Positions 16,829 to 25,101 of a stretch of 64,000 nt of DNA are shown piece by piece. Under the pieces are notes generated by a model. The model was not told the DNA's origin and did not search any database. It worked only from the letters and a program-made list of their open reading frames with translations. A program made the translations under genes and the position numbers. This DNA comes from Streptomyces sp. NBC_00358. GTDB taxonomy: Bacteria > Actinomycetota > Actinomycetes > Streptomycetales > Streptomycetaceae. The DNA is taken from the NCBI RefSeq assembly GCF_036099295.1, contig NZ_CP107976.1:5580001-5644000 (forward strand). Reading direction: 5' to 3'. Each line of letters opens with the position of its first letter. The stretch's first letter is position 1.

Positions 16829-17349
16829 GCCCCGTTGTAGGCATCGTCATGGGTTCGGACTCCGACTGGCCGGTCATGGAGGCCGCGGCCCAGGCGCTGG
16901 ACGAGTTCGAGATCCCCTACGAGGTGGATGTCGTCTCCGCGCACCGCATGCCGCACGAGATGATCGCGTACGGCGAGCAGGCCGCGGAGCGCGGGCTCAA
17001 GGCGATCATCGCGGGCGCCGGCGGCGCCGCCCACCTGCCGGGGATGCTGGCGTCCGTCACCCCGCTGCCCGTCATCGGCGTACCCGTCCCGCTCAAGTAC
17101 CTCGACGGCATGGACTCGCTGCTCTCCATCGTGCAGATGCCGGCCGGGGTCCCCGTCGCGACCGTCTCCGTCGGCGGCGCCCGCAACGCCGGTCTGCTGG
17201 CCGCCCGGATCCTCGCCACCCACGACGAGGAACTCCTCGGCCGGATGCGGGAGTTCCAGCAGGAGCTGAACGACCAGGCCACCGAGAAGGGCAAGCGGCT
17301 GCGCGCCAAGGTCGAGGGTGCCGCCGGCGGCTTCGGCTTCGGGAAGTGA
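16825..17349 (+). CDS. purE: N5-carboxyaminoimidazole ribonucleotide mutase
   Basis: 174 residues; converts N5-CAIR to CAIR. Class I PurE marks: GIVMGSDSDWPVMEAA, VVSAHRMPHEM (catalytic His), AIIAGAGGAAHLPGMLAS and QMPAGVPVATVSVGGARNAG. It overlaps both neighbours by 4 nt (purK before, dipeptidase after), forming a three-gene coupled operon. Confidence 0.96.
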   Translation: MSPVVGIVMGSDSDWPVMEAAAQALDEFEIPYEVDVVSAHRMPHEMIAYGEQAAERGLKAIIAGAGGAAHLPGMLASVTPLPVIGVPVPLKYLDGMDSLLSIVQMPAGVPVATVSVGGARNAGLLAARILATHDEELLGRMREFQQELNDQATEKGKRLRAKVEGAAGGFGFGK

Positions 17350-18548
17350 CGCGGATGTCCTCGTCCTCCCTGCCCTCGATCGACCGTGCCCGCGCCCTGC
17401 TCGACGAGTTCCCCGTCGTCGACGGGCACAACGACCTGCCGTACGCCCTGCGCGAGCAGGTCCGCTACGACCTCGGTGCCCGTGACATCGCCACCGACCA
17501 GAGCGCCCACCTGCACACGGACCTGGCGCGGCTGCGGGCCGGCGGCGTCGGCGCGCAGTACTGGTCGGTGTACGTCCGCTCGGACCTGCCGGGCGCGCTC
17601 ACCGCGACGCTCGAACAGATCGACTGCGTACGGCAGTTGATCGACCGCTACCCGGCGGACCTGCGGGCCGCGCTGACCGCCGCCGACATGGAGTCGGCGC
17701 GCGCCGAGGGCCGTATCGCCTCCCTCATGGGCGCGGAGGGCGGTCACTCGATCGACAACTCCCTCGCCGCCCTGCGCGGGCTGTACGCGCTCGGCGTCCG
17801 CTACATGACGCTCACCCACAACGACAACATCGCGTGGGCGGACTCGGCGACCGACGTTCCCGTCGTGGGCGGCCTGTCCGCGTTCGGCCGTGAGGTCGTA
17901 CGGGAGATGAACCGCGAGGGCATGCTCGTCGACCTCTCGCACGTGGCCGCCACGACCATGCGCGACGCGCTCGACACCTCCGCCGCGCCGGTGATCTTCT
18001 CCCACTCCTCGGCGCGCGCGGTGTGCGACCACCCGCGCAACATCCCGGACGACGTGCTGGAGCGGCTGCCCGCCAACGGGGGAGTGGCGATGGTGACGTT
18101 CGTGCCGAAGTTCGTCCTCCAGGCGGCGGTCGACTGGACGGCCGCGGCCGACGACAACATGCGCGCGAACGGCTTCCACCACCTCGACACCACCGCCGAG
18201 GGCATGAAGGTCCACCGTGCCTTCGAGGAGGACAACCCGCGCCCGATCGCCACGGTGTCGACGGTCGCGGACCACCTCGATCACATGCGCGAGGTCGCCG
18301 GAATCGACCACCTCGGCATCGGCGGCGACTACGACGGCACGGCGTTCACCCCGGACGGTCTTGACGACGTCTCCGGCTATCCGAACCTGATCGCCGAGCT
18401 CCTCGACCGCGGCTGGTCGTCCACCGACGTGGCCAAGCTGACCTGGCAGAACGCCGTGCGCGTGCTGGGTGCGGCGGAGGACGTGGCCCGCGACCTCCGT
18501 GCCCGCCGGGCCCCGTCGAACGCGACGCTGGAACAACTGGACTGCTGA
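17346..18548 (+). CDS. Membrane-dipeptidase-type zinc peptidase (M19 family)
   Basis: 400 residues. Binuclear zinc ligands of renal-type dipeptidases are visible: HND (VVDGHNDLPYALR), the glutamate in MGAEGGHSID, DLSH, FSHSSARAV and GIGGDYDG. No signal peptide is seen, so unlike the mammalian enzyme it is probably cytosolic. The GTG at 17346 overlaps purE by 4 nt; an ATG at 17355 is an alternative. Its coupling to purine genes is conserved in Streptomyces as I recall, but the metabolic reason is unclear. Confidence 0.88.
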   Translation: MTRMSSSSLPSIDRARALLDEFPVVDGHNDLPYALREQVRYDLGARDIATDQSAHLHTDLARLRAGGVGAQYWSVYVRSDLPGALTATLEQIDCVRQLIDRYPADLRAALTAADMESARAEGRIASLMGAEGGHSIDNSLAALRGLYALGVRYMTLTHNDNIAWADSATDVPVVGGLSAFGREVVREMNREGMLVDLSHVAATTMRDALDTSAAPVIFSHSSARAVCDHPRNIPDDVLERLPANGGVAMVTFVPKFVLQAAVDWTAAADDNMRANGFHHLDTTAEGMKVHRAFEEDNPRPIATVSTVADHLDHMREVAGIDHLGIGGDYDGTAFTPDGLDDVSGYPNLIAELLDRGWSSTDVAKLTWQNAVRVLGAAEDVARDLRARRAPSNATLEQLDC

Positions 18549-18575
18549 GGAGCCGGGCGGGACGGCCGGACGCGT

Positions 18576-18935
18576 TCAGCAGGCGCAGAGGCAGAACGGG
18601 TGTCCGGCCGGGTCGGCGTACACCCGGAACGAGCGCGACCTGTCCTCCGTGTCCAGCGGGATCGCGCCGAGTTCCAGCACGCCCTTCTCCGCCACGTCCA
18701 GGTCCTCGACCTTCAGGTCCAGATGCAGTTGCTGCGAGCCGTCGGGCGAGGGCCAGCGCGGCGGTACGTACCCGGACGCGGCCTGGAACGCCAGTTTGCG
18801 GCCGCCGGGCAGGTCCAGGTCGACCCAGTCGGCCTCCTCCGTGATGGTGCCGCCGAGCACCCCCGCGTAGAACTCGGCGAGAGCGCGCGGGTCGGGACAG
18901 TCCAGGACGACGACATCGAGTGCGGCGAGAGCCAT
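18576..18935 (-). CDS. VOC/glyoxalase-fold protein
   Basis: 119 residues, a single vicinal-oxygen-chelate fold (VVVLDCPDPRALAEFYAGVLG; QLHLDLKVEDLDVAEKGVLELG; FRVYADPAGHPFCLC). The start at 18935 has an ideal GGAGGAAG site. Members include glyoxalases, dioxygenases and resistance proteins; the substrate cannot be told. It is divergent from a CGNR zinc-finger gene across an operator-like palindrome, and only 27 bp separates its stop from the convergent dipeptidase stop. Confidence 0.85.
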   Translation of the reverse strand: MALAALDVVVLDCPDPRALAEFYAGVLGGTITEEADWVDLDLPGGRKLAFQAASGYVPPRWPSPDGSQQLHLDLKVEDLDVAEKGVLELGAIPLDTEDRSRSFRVYADPAGHPFCLCAC

Positions 18936-18983
18936 GACTTCCTCCGTGAGAGTTCCTGACTGGTTACTGGTACAGCGACTCAA

Positions 18984-19023
18984 GAGGTAACGGTTACCTC
19001 ATACTCCCGCACAAGAGGTAACG
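18984..19023. promoter_or_regulatory. Operator-like palindrome and repeat between VOC and CGNR genes
   Basis: GAGGTAAC-G-GTTACCTC (18984-19000) is a perfect palindrome. CAAGAGGTAACG occurs at 18981-18992 and again at 19012-19023, just before the CGNR start, so sites recur 31 bp apart. The sites lie in the 96-bp divergent gap and would suit binding by the CGNR protein. Confidence 0.6.
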
Positions 19024-19031
19024 TCGCAAGC

Positions 19032-19613
19032 ATGAATGACCGAGCGCCCGCACCCGGCGGTCTGGCCCTGGTCCAGGCCCTGGTGAACACCCTGGACATC
19101 GAGTCGGGCGCCGACTCCCTGGACACGCCCGAGGGGCTGGCGCGCCTCGGCCTGACGGCGGGCGAGGCGGAGGGCGCGCGCGAGCTGCGCGAGTCGCTGC
19201 GGGCGGTGTGCCTCGCGCACGCGGGCCATCCGGCACACCGGAGGGTGACTCCGCTCGGAGAACTCCTCGCCCGTGCGCCCCTGCGGGTGACGGTCGACGA
19301 GGACGGCGGCTCCGCGCACCTGGTCCCCGCCACCGAGGTGCCCGCTCCGGCCTCCTCCGCGGCTTCTCGGGGCTCCTCCGCGGCGTCTGCGGACTCCGCG
19401 GCCGCCGCGGACTCTCCCGCCCCCCTGGCCTTCCGCGTCGCCGCGGCCATCGCCGAGGCACTGGTGGCGGGCACCTGGCCACGGCTGAAGGCCTGCGAGG
19501 CCCCGACCTGCCATTGGGTGTACTACGACCGCTCACCGGCCGGCCGCGGCCGCTGGTGCTCGATGTCGGTGTGCGGAGCGCGCGCCAAGATGCGCCGCTA
19601 CCGCGCCAAGTGA
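19032..19613 (+). CDS. CGNR zinc-finger / ABATE-type protein, probable DNA-binding regulator
   Basis: 193 residues. The N-terminal ~1-90 resembles the ABATE stress-sensing domain (LALVQALVNTLD ... GLARLGL). A low-complexity Ala/Ser linker (~105-130) follows, then the C-terminal CGNR-type zinc finger with four cysteines (LKACEAPTCHWVYYDRS ... RGRWCSMSVCGARAKMRRYR). The family is thought to act as ligand-responsive transcription regulators. The tetranucleotide CGNR itself appears as CGAR. Its upstream palindromes suggest autoregulation and control of the divergent VOC gene. Confidence 0.82.
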   Translation: MNDRAPAPGGLALVQALVNTLDIESGADSLDTPEGLARLGLTAGEAEGARELRESLRAVCLAHAGHPAHRRVTPLGELLARAPLRVTVDEDGGSAHLVPATEVPAPASSAASRGSSAASADSAAAADSPAPLAFRVAAAIAEALVAGTWPRLKACEAPTCHWVYYDRSPAGRGRWCSMSVCGARAKMRRYRAK

Positions 19614-19631
19614 CCGGGTTCCGCCGAGGAC

Positions 19632-19672
19632 GCACTCCGCCCCGCCGGACGGAGTGCGGCGGGGCGGAGTGC
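19632..19672 (+). terminator. Terminator after the CGNR gene
   Basis: Perfect 15-nt arms (GCACTCCGCCCCGCC and partner) with an 11-nt loop, 18 bp after the stop codon. Confidence 0.75.
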
Positions 19673-19716
19673 GGCGGTCACCGGTCATCGCACAGCGAAG
19701 TGGTGCAGAATGCAAC

Positions 19717-19759
19717 CGACGCCGGTCCGGCCGACTGAGCCTCGGCCGGACCGGCGTCG
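19717..19759. terminator. Long bidirectional hairpin
   Basis: Perfect 18-nt arms (19717-19734 and 19742-19759) with a 7-nt loop, between the convergent CGNR and dehydrogenase genes. Confidence 0.75.
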
Positions 19760-19860
19760 TCCGCGACAGGCCTCGGCCGACGCCCCGACGGGCGTCCCCG
19801 GTGGCGGGCGTCAGCCCGTGCCGAGTCTCCGTCGTGGTGGATGCCGGCCGGTGGTGGTCG

Positions 19861-21204
19861 TCAGGCGGTGGGCCGTCCCATCGCGCGGTACGTCCAGCCG
19901 GCCCGGCGCCAGGTCTCCGGGTCCAGCGCGTTGCGCCCGTCCAGCAGCACGCGGGAGGTGGCCGCCTCGCCCAGCACAGCCGGGTCCAGCTCGCGGAACT
20001 CGCGCCACTCCGTCAGGTGCAGGACGACATGGGCGCCCCGTACCGCCTCCACGGCGGAGTCGGCGTACCCGAGCGTCGGGAAGAGCCGCTTGGCGTTCGC
20101 CATGCCCTTCGGGTCGTAGACCGTGACCTGGCCGCCCTGGAGGTGGATCTGCCCGGCGACGTTCAGTGCCGGGGAGTCGCGCACGTCGTCGGAGTCGGGC
20201 TTGAAGGTCGCGCCGAGCACGGCGACCCGCTTGCCCAGGAACGAACCGCCGCCGAGCGCCTCACGGGCCATCTCCACCATCTGGCCGCGGCGCCGCATGT
20301 TGATGGTGTCGACCTCGCGCAGGAAGGTCAGCGCCTGGTCCGCGCCGAGCTCACCGGCGCGTGCCATGAACGCGCGGATGTCCTTGGGCAGGCAGCCGCC
20401 GCCGAAGCCGATACCGGCCCGCAGGAACTTCTTCCCGATCCGCTCGTCGTGCCCTATGGCCTCGGCCAGCTTGGCCACGTCGCCGCCGGCCGCCTCGCAG
20501 ACCTCGGCCATCGCGTTGATGAAGGAGATCTTGGTGGCGAGGAAGGAGTTCGCGGAGGTCTTCACCAGCTCGGCGGTCGGGAAGTCGGTCACGACGAACG
20601 GCGAGCCCTCGGAGACCGGGGTCAGATACACCTCGCGCAGCAGCTTCTCGGAGCGCTCGCTGCGCACGCCCACCACGATCCGGTCGGGGTGCAGCGTGTC
20701 GTTCACGGCGAAGCCCTCGCGCAGGAACTCCGGGTTCCAGGCCAGCTCCGCGTCCTCGCCGGCGGGCGCGAGCTCGACGAGCCGGGCGGCCAGCCGCTCC
20801 GCCGAGCCGACCGGCACGGTGGACTTGCCGACGACGAGGGCGGGACCGCTCAGGTGCGGCGCCAGCGACTCGAAGGCCGCGTCGACGTACGACATGTCGC
20901 AGGCGTACTCGCCGTGCTTCTGGGGCGTGTTCACGCAGATGAAGTGGACGTCGCCGAAGGCCCCGAGCTCGGCCCAGTCCATGGTGAAGCGGAGCCGGCC
21001 CGTGGAGCCCTCGATCCCGGCCACGTGCTTGCGCAGCAGCTCCTCCAGGCCGGGCTCGAACATGGGGACCTCGCCCCGCTGGAGCATCTCGATCTTCTCC
21101 GGCACCACGTCGAGCCCGAGGACCTCGAAGCCGAGCTCGGCCATGGCCGCGGCATGGGTGGCGCCGAGGTAGCCGGTGCCGATCACGGTGATCTTGAGGG
21201 CCAT
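19861..21204 (-). CDS. UDP-glucose/GDP-mannose 6-dehydrogenase family enzyme
   Basis: 447 residues. It would oxidise a nucleotide sugar (most likely UDP-glucose) to the uronic acid with two NAD. Rossmann motif ITVIGTGYLGATHAAAMAE at the N-terminus; catalytic cysteine in FGGGCLPKDIRAF; conserved KTSANSFLATKISFIN and GATFKPDSDDVRDSPALN. The start at 21204 has AGGAG upstream. UDP-glucuronate would feed acidic wall or capsule polymers, consistent with the nearby LCP genes. Substrate not provable from sequence alone. Confidence 0.88.
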   Translation of the reverse strand: MALKITVIGTGYLGATHAAAMAELGFEVLGLDVVPEKIEMLQRGEVPMFEPGLEELLRKHVAGIEGSTGRLRFTMDWAELGAFGDVHFICVNTPQKHGEYACDMSYVDAAFESLAPHLSGPALVVGKSTVPVGSAERLAARLVELAPAGEDAELAWNPEFLREGFAVNDTLHPDRIVVGVRSERSEKLLREVYLTPVSEGSPFVVTDFPTAELVKTSANSFLATKISFINAMAEVCEAAGGDVAKLAEAIGHDERIGKKFLRAGIGFGGGCLPKDIRAFMARAGELGADQALTFLREVDTINMRRRGQMVEMAREALGGGSFLGKRVAVLGATFKPDSDDVRDSPALNVAGQIHLQGGQVTVYDPKGMANAKRLFPTLGYADSAVEAVRGAHVVLHLTEWREFRELDPAVLGEAATSRVLLDGRNALDPETWRRAGWTYRAMGRPTA

Positions 21205-21392
21205 GGATGCTCCTGAGGTGTGCGGCGTCGGTGCGCGCCCGAGCATAGTCGGGGCGTGAGGGAGCGCTTTCACGGGCACTTTTCCCTCTGTCGCCAAGCT
21301 CACGTATCCCTCCTGCGGGCGGGACTCTAAAATTGTGTTACTTAACGGTAGTTAGCGCAGCCAGCACAGCATCCCTTGGAGCGTGAGAGACC

Positions 21393-22550
21393 TTGGCCGG
21401 ATCGGCTGATTTCGACCTGTACCGCCCGTCCGAGGAGCACGACATGCTCCGGGACGCGATCCGTTCGCTGGCCGAGGCGAAGATCGCGCCGTACGCAGCA
21501 GCGGTGGACGAGGAAGCCCGCTTCCCGCAGGAGGCGCTGGACGCCCTGGTCGCCAACGACCTGCACGCGGTCCACGTACCCGAGGAGTTCGGCGGCGCGG
21601 GCGCCGACGCCCTGGCGACGGTCATCGTGATCGAGGAGGTGGCCCGCGTCTGCGTGTCCTCCTCCCTGATCCCCGCGGTGAACAAGCTGGGCTCGCTGCC
21701 GGTGATCCTCTCCGGCTCCGAGGACCTGAAGAAGAAGTACCTGGGCCCGCTCGCCAAGGGCGACGGAATGTTCTCGTACTGCCTCTCCGAGCCGGACGCC
21801 GGTTCGGACGCGGCCGGCATGAAGACGAAGGCCGTGCGCGACGGCGACTTCTGGGTGCTGAACGGCGTCAAGCGCTGGATCACCAACGCGGGCGTCTCCG
21901 AGTACTACACGGTCATGGCCGTGACCGACCCGACGAAGCGCTCCAAGGGCATCAGCGCGTTCGTCGTCGAGAAGTCCGACGAGGGCGTCTCCTTCGGTGC
22001 TCCTGAGCGCAAGCTCGGCATCAAGGGCAGTCCGACCCGCGAGGTCTACCTCGACAACGTCCGCATCCCCGCCGACCGCATGATCGGCGAGGAGGGCACC
22101 GGCTTCGCGACCGCCATGAAGACGCTGGACCACACCCGCGTCACCATCGCGGCCCAGGCCCTCGGTGTCGCCCAGGGCGCCCTCGACTACGCCAAGGGCT
22201 ACGTCCAGGAGCGCAAGCAGTTCGGCAAGCCGATCGCCGACTTCCAGGGCATCCAGTTCATGCTCGCCGACATGGCCATGAAGATCGAGGCCGCCCGCCA
22301 GCTCACGTACGCGGCCGCCGCCAAGTCGGAGCGTGGCGACAAGGACCTCACGTTCCAGGGCGCCGCCGCCAAGTGCTTCGCCTCGGACGTCGCCATGGAG
22401 GTCACCACGGACGCCGTCCAGCTCCTCGGGGGCTACGGCTACACCCGCGACTACCCGGTCGAGCGCATGATGCGCGACGCGAAGATCACCCAGATCTACG
22501 AAGGCACGAACCAGGTCCAGCGCATCGTGATGGCGCGCAACCTGCCGTAG
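21393..22550 (+). CDS. Acyl-CoA dehydrogenase
   Basis: 385 residues; FAD enzyme of fatty or branched-chain acyl-CoA oxidation. Seen: FSYCLSEPDAGSDAAGMKTK, RWITNAGVSEYY, RKQFGKPIADFQGIQ and the C-terminal GYTRDYPVERMMRDAKITQI then YEGTNQVQR, which contains the usual catalytic glutamate. The start is TTG at 21393. A TAAAAT -10-like element lies near 21327. It ends in a strong terminator and is divergent from the UDP-glucose dehydrogenase gene. Likely a fadE-type gene; exact chain length unknown. Confidence 0.9.
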   Translation: MAGSADFDLYRPSEEHDMLRDAIRSLAEAKIAPYAAAVDEEARFPQEALDALVANDLHAVHVPEEFGGAGADALATVIVIEEVARVCVSSSLIPAVNKLGSLPVILSGSEDLKKKYLGPLAKGDGMFSYCLSEPDAGSDAAGMKTKAVRDGDFWVLNGVKRWITNAGVSEYYTVMAVTDPTKRSKGISAFVVEKSDEGVSFGAPERKLGIKGSPTREVYLDNVRIPADRMIGEEGTGFATAMKTLDHTRVTIAAQALGVAQGALDYAKGYVQERKQFGKPIADFQGIQFMLADMAMKIEAARQLTYAAAAKSERGDKDLTFQGAAAKCFASDVAMEVTTDAVQLLGGYGYTRDYPVERMMRDAKITQIYEGTNQVQRIVMARNLP

Positions 22551-22614
22551 TACGCCACCCGTCGGCAGTGGGACAACGGCGGATCGATGGCGGATCGCCG
22601 GCGGATCGGCGGCG

Positions 22615-22655
22615 AAGGTGAGAGGCACAGGGTGTGCCTCTCACCTTCCGTTTTT
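22615..22655 (+). terminator. Canonical Rho-independent terminator after acyl-CoA dehydrogenase
   Basis: Perfect 14-nt arms (AAGGTGAGAGGCAC and partner), loop AGGGT, and a TTTTT run at 22651-22655. This is one of the few terminators here with a U tract. The stop codon of the minus-strand TerD-like frame lies inside it. Confidence 0.9.
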
Positions 22656-23039
22656 CCGCCCCGCCCCGCTCTGCCGCCACCGTCCCGCCGCCACCGGCCC
22701 GCGCGCGGCCGCGGCGGCGCGGGTCATTCCTTCCGCATCCGTACCCACGAACCCCAGCGGCTGTACGGCCGCGCGCGTGCCGTCCGTGAACGTGGCCATG
22801 CAGCCGAGGTCGACGTCGGCCCCGGTCCCCGGCGGCCGGTTGGGATTCACCTGAAGGACACCGCGCCCCGTGACGCGGGCCCGCGGTGCCGACCTGGTCA
22901 GCACGGTGTCGGCGTTCCCGGCGGGAAGCCGCCGCGCTTCAGGGGGTGTCGGGGCGGGGGGCTGCGGCCCGGGCCGGGGCGGGGTGCCCGTCGGGGGTCT
23001 CAGGCGGATGGTCGCTCGTGGACGTTCGTCGCTGCTCAA
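22641..23039 (-). CDS. Short TerD/TerA-family-like protein, possibly truncated
   Basis: 132 residues from a TTG with a strong GAGGGGGG site 6 nt upstream. After a Pro-rich N-terminus (~1-40) it reads TVLTRSAPRARVTGRGVLQV and then ADVDLGCMATFTDG, AAVQPLG. The 'DLDLGC..ELtDG...VVQPLG' block is the hallmark of actinobacterial TerD/TerA tellurium-resistance and stress proteins. The remaining TerD beta-sandwich (DGDDR, INL and the C-terminal half) is missing; after VQPLG the sequence becomes Ala/Arg-rich and stops inside the neighbouring gene's terminator. It is either a truncated relic or a minimal TerD domain. It is divergent from the vWA/PP2C/kinase operon, the usual companions of Ter proteins. 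Confidence 0.55.
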   Translation of the reverse strand: MSSDERPRATIRLRPPTGTPPRPGPQPPAPTPPEARRLPAGNADTVLTRSAPRARVTGRGVLQVNPNRPPGTGADVDLGCMATFTDGTRAAVQPLGFVGTDAEGMTRAAAAARGPVAAGRWRQSGAGRKNGR

Positions 23040-23243
23040 CTGTTCCCCCCTCGCGCCGCCGTCGGGGAGAGCGGCGGGTGTCGGGAGTTTATGCGCGGAG
23101 CGTGGCGGCTGGAGTACTCTCTGTGCCCTCGGTCGCGCGTCTGGTGCGTGTGAACCGGTGGGGGCACGGGGGCACGTGACACGGGCGGGGATCCATGGTT
23201 GCGGTCGACGCACCCCCGCGTCCGTCGTGTTGTGGGGGTGGGT

Positions 23244-24620
23244 ATGCCGGCAGGCGCCCTGATGGACCGTCAAGTGATCGCGCAGAGCGTCAAGGACCTC
23301 GCGGAGCGGCCTGCGCTCGGAACCCGGAGGGAAGAGCTGACCGCGCTCGCGGTGGCGCTCCGGGACCAGGACGTCACCGCTCTGGACCCCTGGTCCGAAC
23401 TCGATCTCCTCTCCGCGTACGCCCGTCCGGAGAGTCTCAGGGCGAGTGGCGGCCAGGGCGGGGAGCACACGGTCTGGTCGTACGCGGAAGGCGTGCTGGG
23501 CGCACTGGTCTTCGTGCCCCTGATACTCACCTGGTACGGGCTGACCAGGGCGTCGAGCGCGTACGGAGCGCTCACCGGCGCTGATCCGCGGGCCGCCTCC
23601 CGGCCCTTCCTGCAGCTTTGGCAGTCCGGTTTCGAGGGGCGGCTCACCGGCGCCTTCAGCTTCGGCCATGTGGCGATGAGTGCCACCGTCGCCATCGCCG
23701 TGCTCTTCGCGCTGGTGCTCGTGCACGGCCTGCGGCGGTCCGCCGTCGCCCGCCGCGAGGAGGCCGCCGACCGTGCCGCCGAGGAGCTCATGGCGGTGCT
23801 CGTCCCGACGCTGACCCGCGCTCAACTCGTCCTGAACCAGCGGCGGTCGAGTTCTCCCCAGCGCTTCGCCGCCGAACTCACCGGTGCCGCCGCGACCCTC
23901 GGCCGGCTCGGCGACGAGGCGGTGCGGGTCCAGAAGGACCTGAGGTCGGCCGCCTCGGCGGTCGGCGACGCGGTGCAGGCCGCCGAACACAGGCTGGCCG
24001 CGGTCGACACCGCGGTCAGGCCCCTGGAGGTCGCGGTGGGCCGGGTCGAGGCCGCTGTCAGCGACGGCGGGGCGCAGGTCCGCGAGGCGCTCGCCGGTGT
24101 CCGCGAGGCGAGCGGCGAGGTGCGGCTCGCGGTGCAGGGGGCCGGCGACCGCGTCGAGGAATCCGTCACCGTGCTGGCCGCGTCCCAGCGTGCCTACGCC
24201 ACCGGCATCGAGGTGACCTCGGACGTCTCCGCCCAACTCTTCGGCCGGTTCGGTGAGGTGGCGGAGGGGACGGCCCGAGCGGTCGAGGAGTCCCAGCACG
24301 CGGTGCGTGAACTGAACGCCCAGAGCCGAGCGTTGCGGGCGGCGGCCGACGCGTTCGCCCGGCTCGTCGACGAGTTGCGGGCGGACCGTCAGGTGCGCGC
24401 CCATCTGACGGACCCGGGGGACCGGACGGGCCGGGCGCACCGGACCGAAGGCGCGGAGTACCCGACCGACCACCGTGGCCGCCCCGCCGACGCGACCGGC
24501 ATCCCGGCCGACCGGACCGGTGTCTCCGTCGACAAGCCGGGGCGGCCCGGTCCCCGGCCCGCCGACCCCCGCCGCGATCCCCCGCAACTGCCCCCCGCGT
24601 CCCTGACCGAGGCCCGATGA
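23244..24620 (+). CDS. Two-TM coiled-coil membrane protein, MotA/ZorA-like in layout
   Basis: 458 residues; ATG at 23244 with GGGGG upstream (ATG at 23262 is an alternative). TM1 ~77-97 (VLGALVFVPLILTWYGL), TM2 ~140-163 (MSATVAIAVLFALVLVHG), then a ~200-residue helical region (~165-375) with heptad-like Ala/Val/Leu/Glu pattern, then a Pro/Asp/Arg-rich tail. No enzymatic motif. It is first in a five-gene operon and overlaps the next gene, a one-TM protein, by 4 nt. A membrane protein with a long cytoplasmic helical tail next to a small one-TM partner is the layout of ZorA-ZorB and MotA-MotB pairs, but I cannot show homology. An alternative is a methyl-accepting or structural coiled-coil signalling protein. 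Confidence 0.65.
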   Translation: MPAGALMDRQVIAQSVKDLAERPALGTRREELTALAVALRDQDVTALDPWSELDLLSAYARPESLRASGGQGGEHTVWSYAEGVLGALVFVPLILTWYGLTRASSAYGALTGADPRAASRPFLQLWQSGFEGRLTGAFSFGHVAMSATVAIAVLFALVLVHGLRRSAVARREEAADRAAEELMAVLVPTLTRAQLVLNQRRSSSPQRFAAELTGAAATLGRLGDEAVRVQKDLRSAASAVGDAVQAAEHRLAAVDTAVRPLEVAVGRVEAAVSDGGAQVREALAGVREASGEVRLAVQGAGDRVEESVTVLAASQRAYATGIEVTSDVSAQLFGRFGEVAEGTARAVEESQHAVRELNAQSRALRAAADAFARLVDELRADRQVRAHLTDPGDRTGRAHRTEGAEYPTDHRGRPADATGIPADRTGVSVDKPGRPGPRPADPRRDPPQLPPASLTEAR

Positions 24621-25084
24621 AGCCCGCTGGAAGGTTCCAGCCGTTGTACATGGCGGGCTGGCTGTTCGCGGACATGCTGCTCGTTCTCGCCCTGGTGGCC
24701 ATGGGGGGCCAGGGCGACCCGCAGGCCGCAGCGAAGCAGCCCGCCGCCTCGGCCGCCGGGAGGAAGTCCCGGCACACCGGCCCGCGGGCGGTGGTCCGCA
24801 CCCCGGTCAAGGTGGCCGTCGACGCGCCCGCCGGCGACGACGCGGGAATCGTACGGGCGTTGCGCGGAGCGACCGCGCGCTACCGGGGCCGGCGCGCCGC
24901 CTTCGTGCTGACCTTCGGGCGCCACACCGACCCGGGCGCCGGGGGCCGCTACGCCCACGAGATCAACTCCCTGCTGGGGAAGGCCCGTCCGGACATGTTC
25001 CGCGCCGCCACCACCCGCGACTTCTGGAAGGGCGGAGCCTCCGCGGGCCACGCCGACATCGAGATCTACTTCTACACGTACTGA
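24617..25084 (+). CDS. Small one-TM protein, possible MotB/ZorB-like partner
   Basis: 155 residues. One TM helix near the N-terminus (~11-33, MAGWLFADMLLVLALVAMGG), a short linker, and a C-terminal extracytoplasmic domain (~60-155): AAFVLTFGRHTDPGAGGRYA, then HEINSLL and ADIEIYFYTY. The strand-helix-strand order with a G-H-T-D element and a final I-E-I strand is loosely like the OmpA/MotB peptidoglycan-binding fold. An aspartate (D19) sits inside the TM helix, as in the proton path of MotB. These are observations; homology is unproven. Start and stop overlap the neighbours tightly (ATGA with the previous gene, 17 bp to the next). Confidence 0.62.
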   Translation: MKPAGRFQPLYMAGWLFADMLLVLALVAMGGQGDPQAAAKQPAASAAGRKSRHTGPRAVVRTPVKVAVDAPAGDDAGIVRALRGATARYRGRRAAFVLTFGRHTDPGAGGRYAHEINSLLGKARPDMFRAATTRDFWKGGASAGHADIEIYFYTY

Positions 25085-25101
25085 CCCGGAGGTACGAGAC
25101 C

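Noticed and set aside
22641..24587. Extending the TerD-like frame to a 648-residue protein
   Set aside because: The upstream part is antisense to the coiled-coil gene. A strong ribosome site at 23039 and the TerD-like core fit a 132-residue product.
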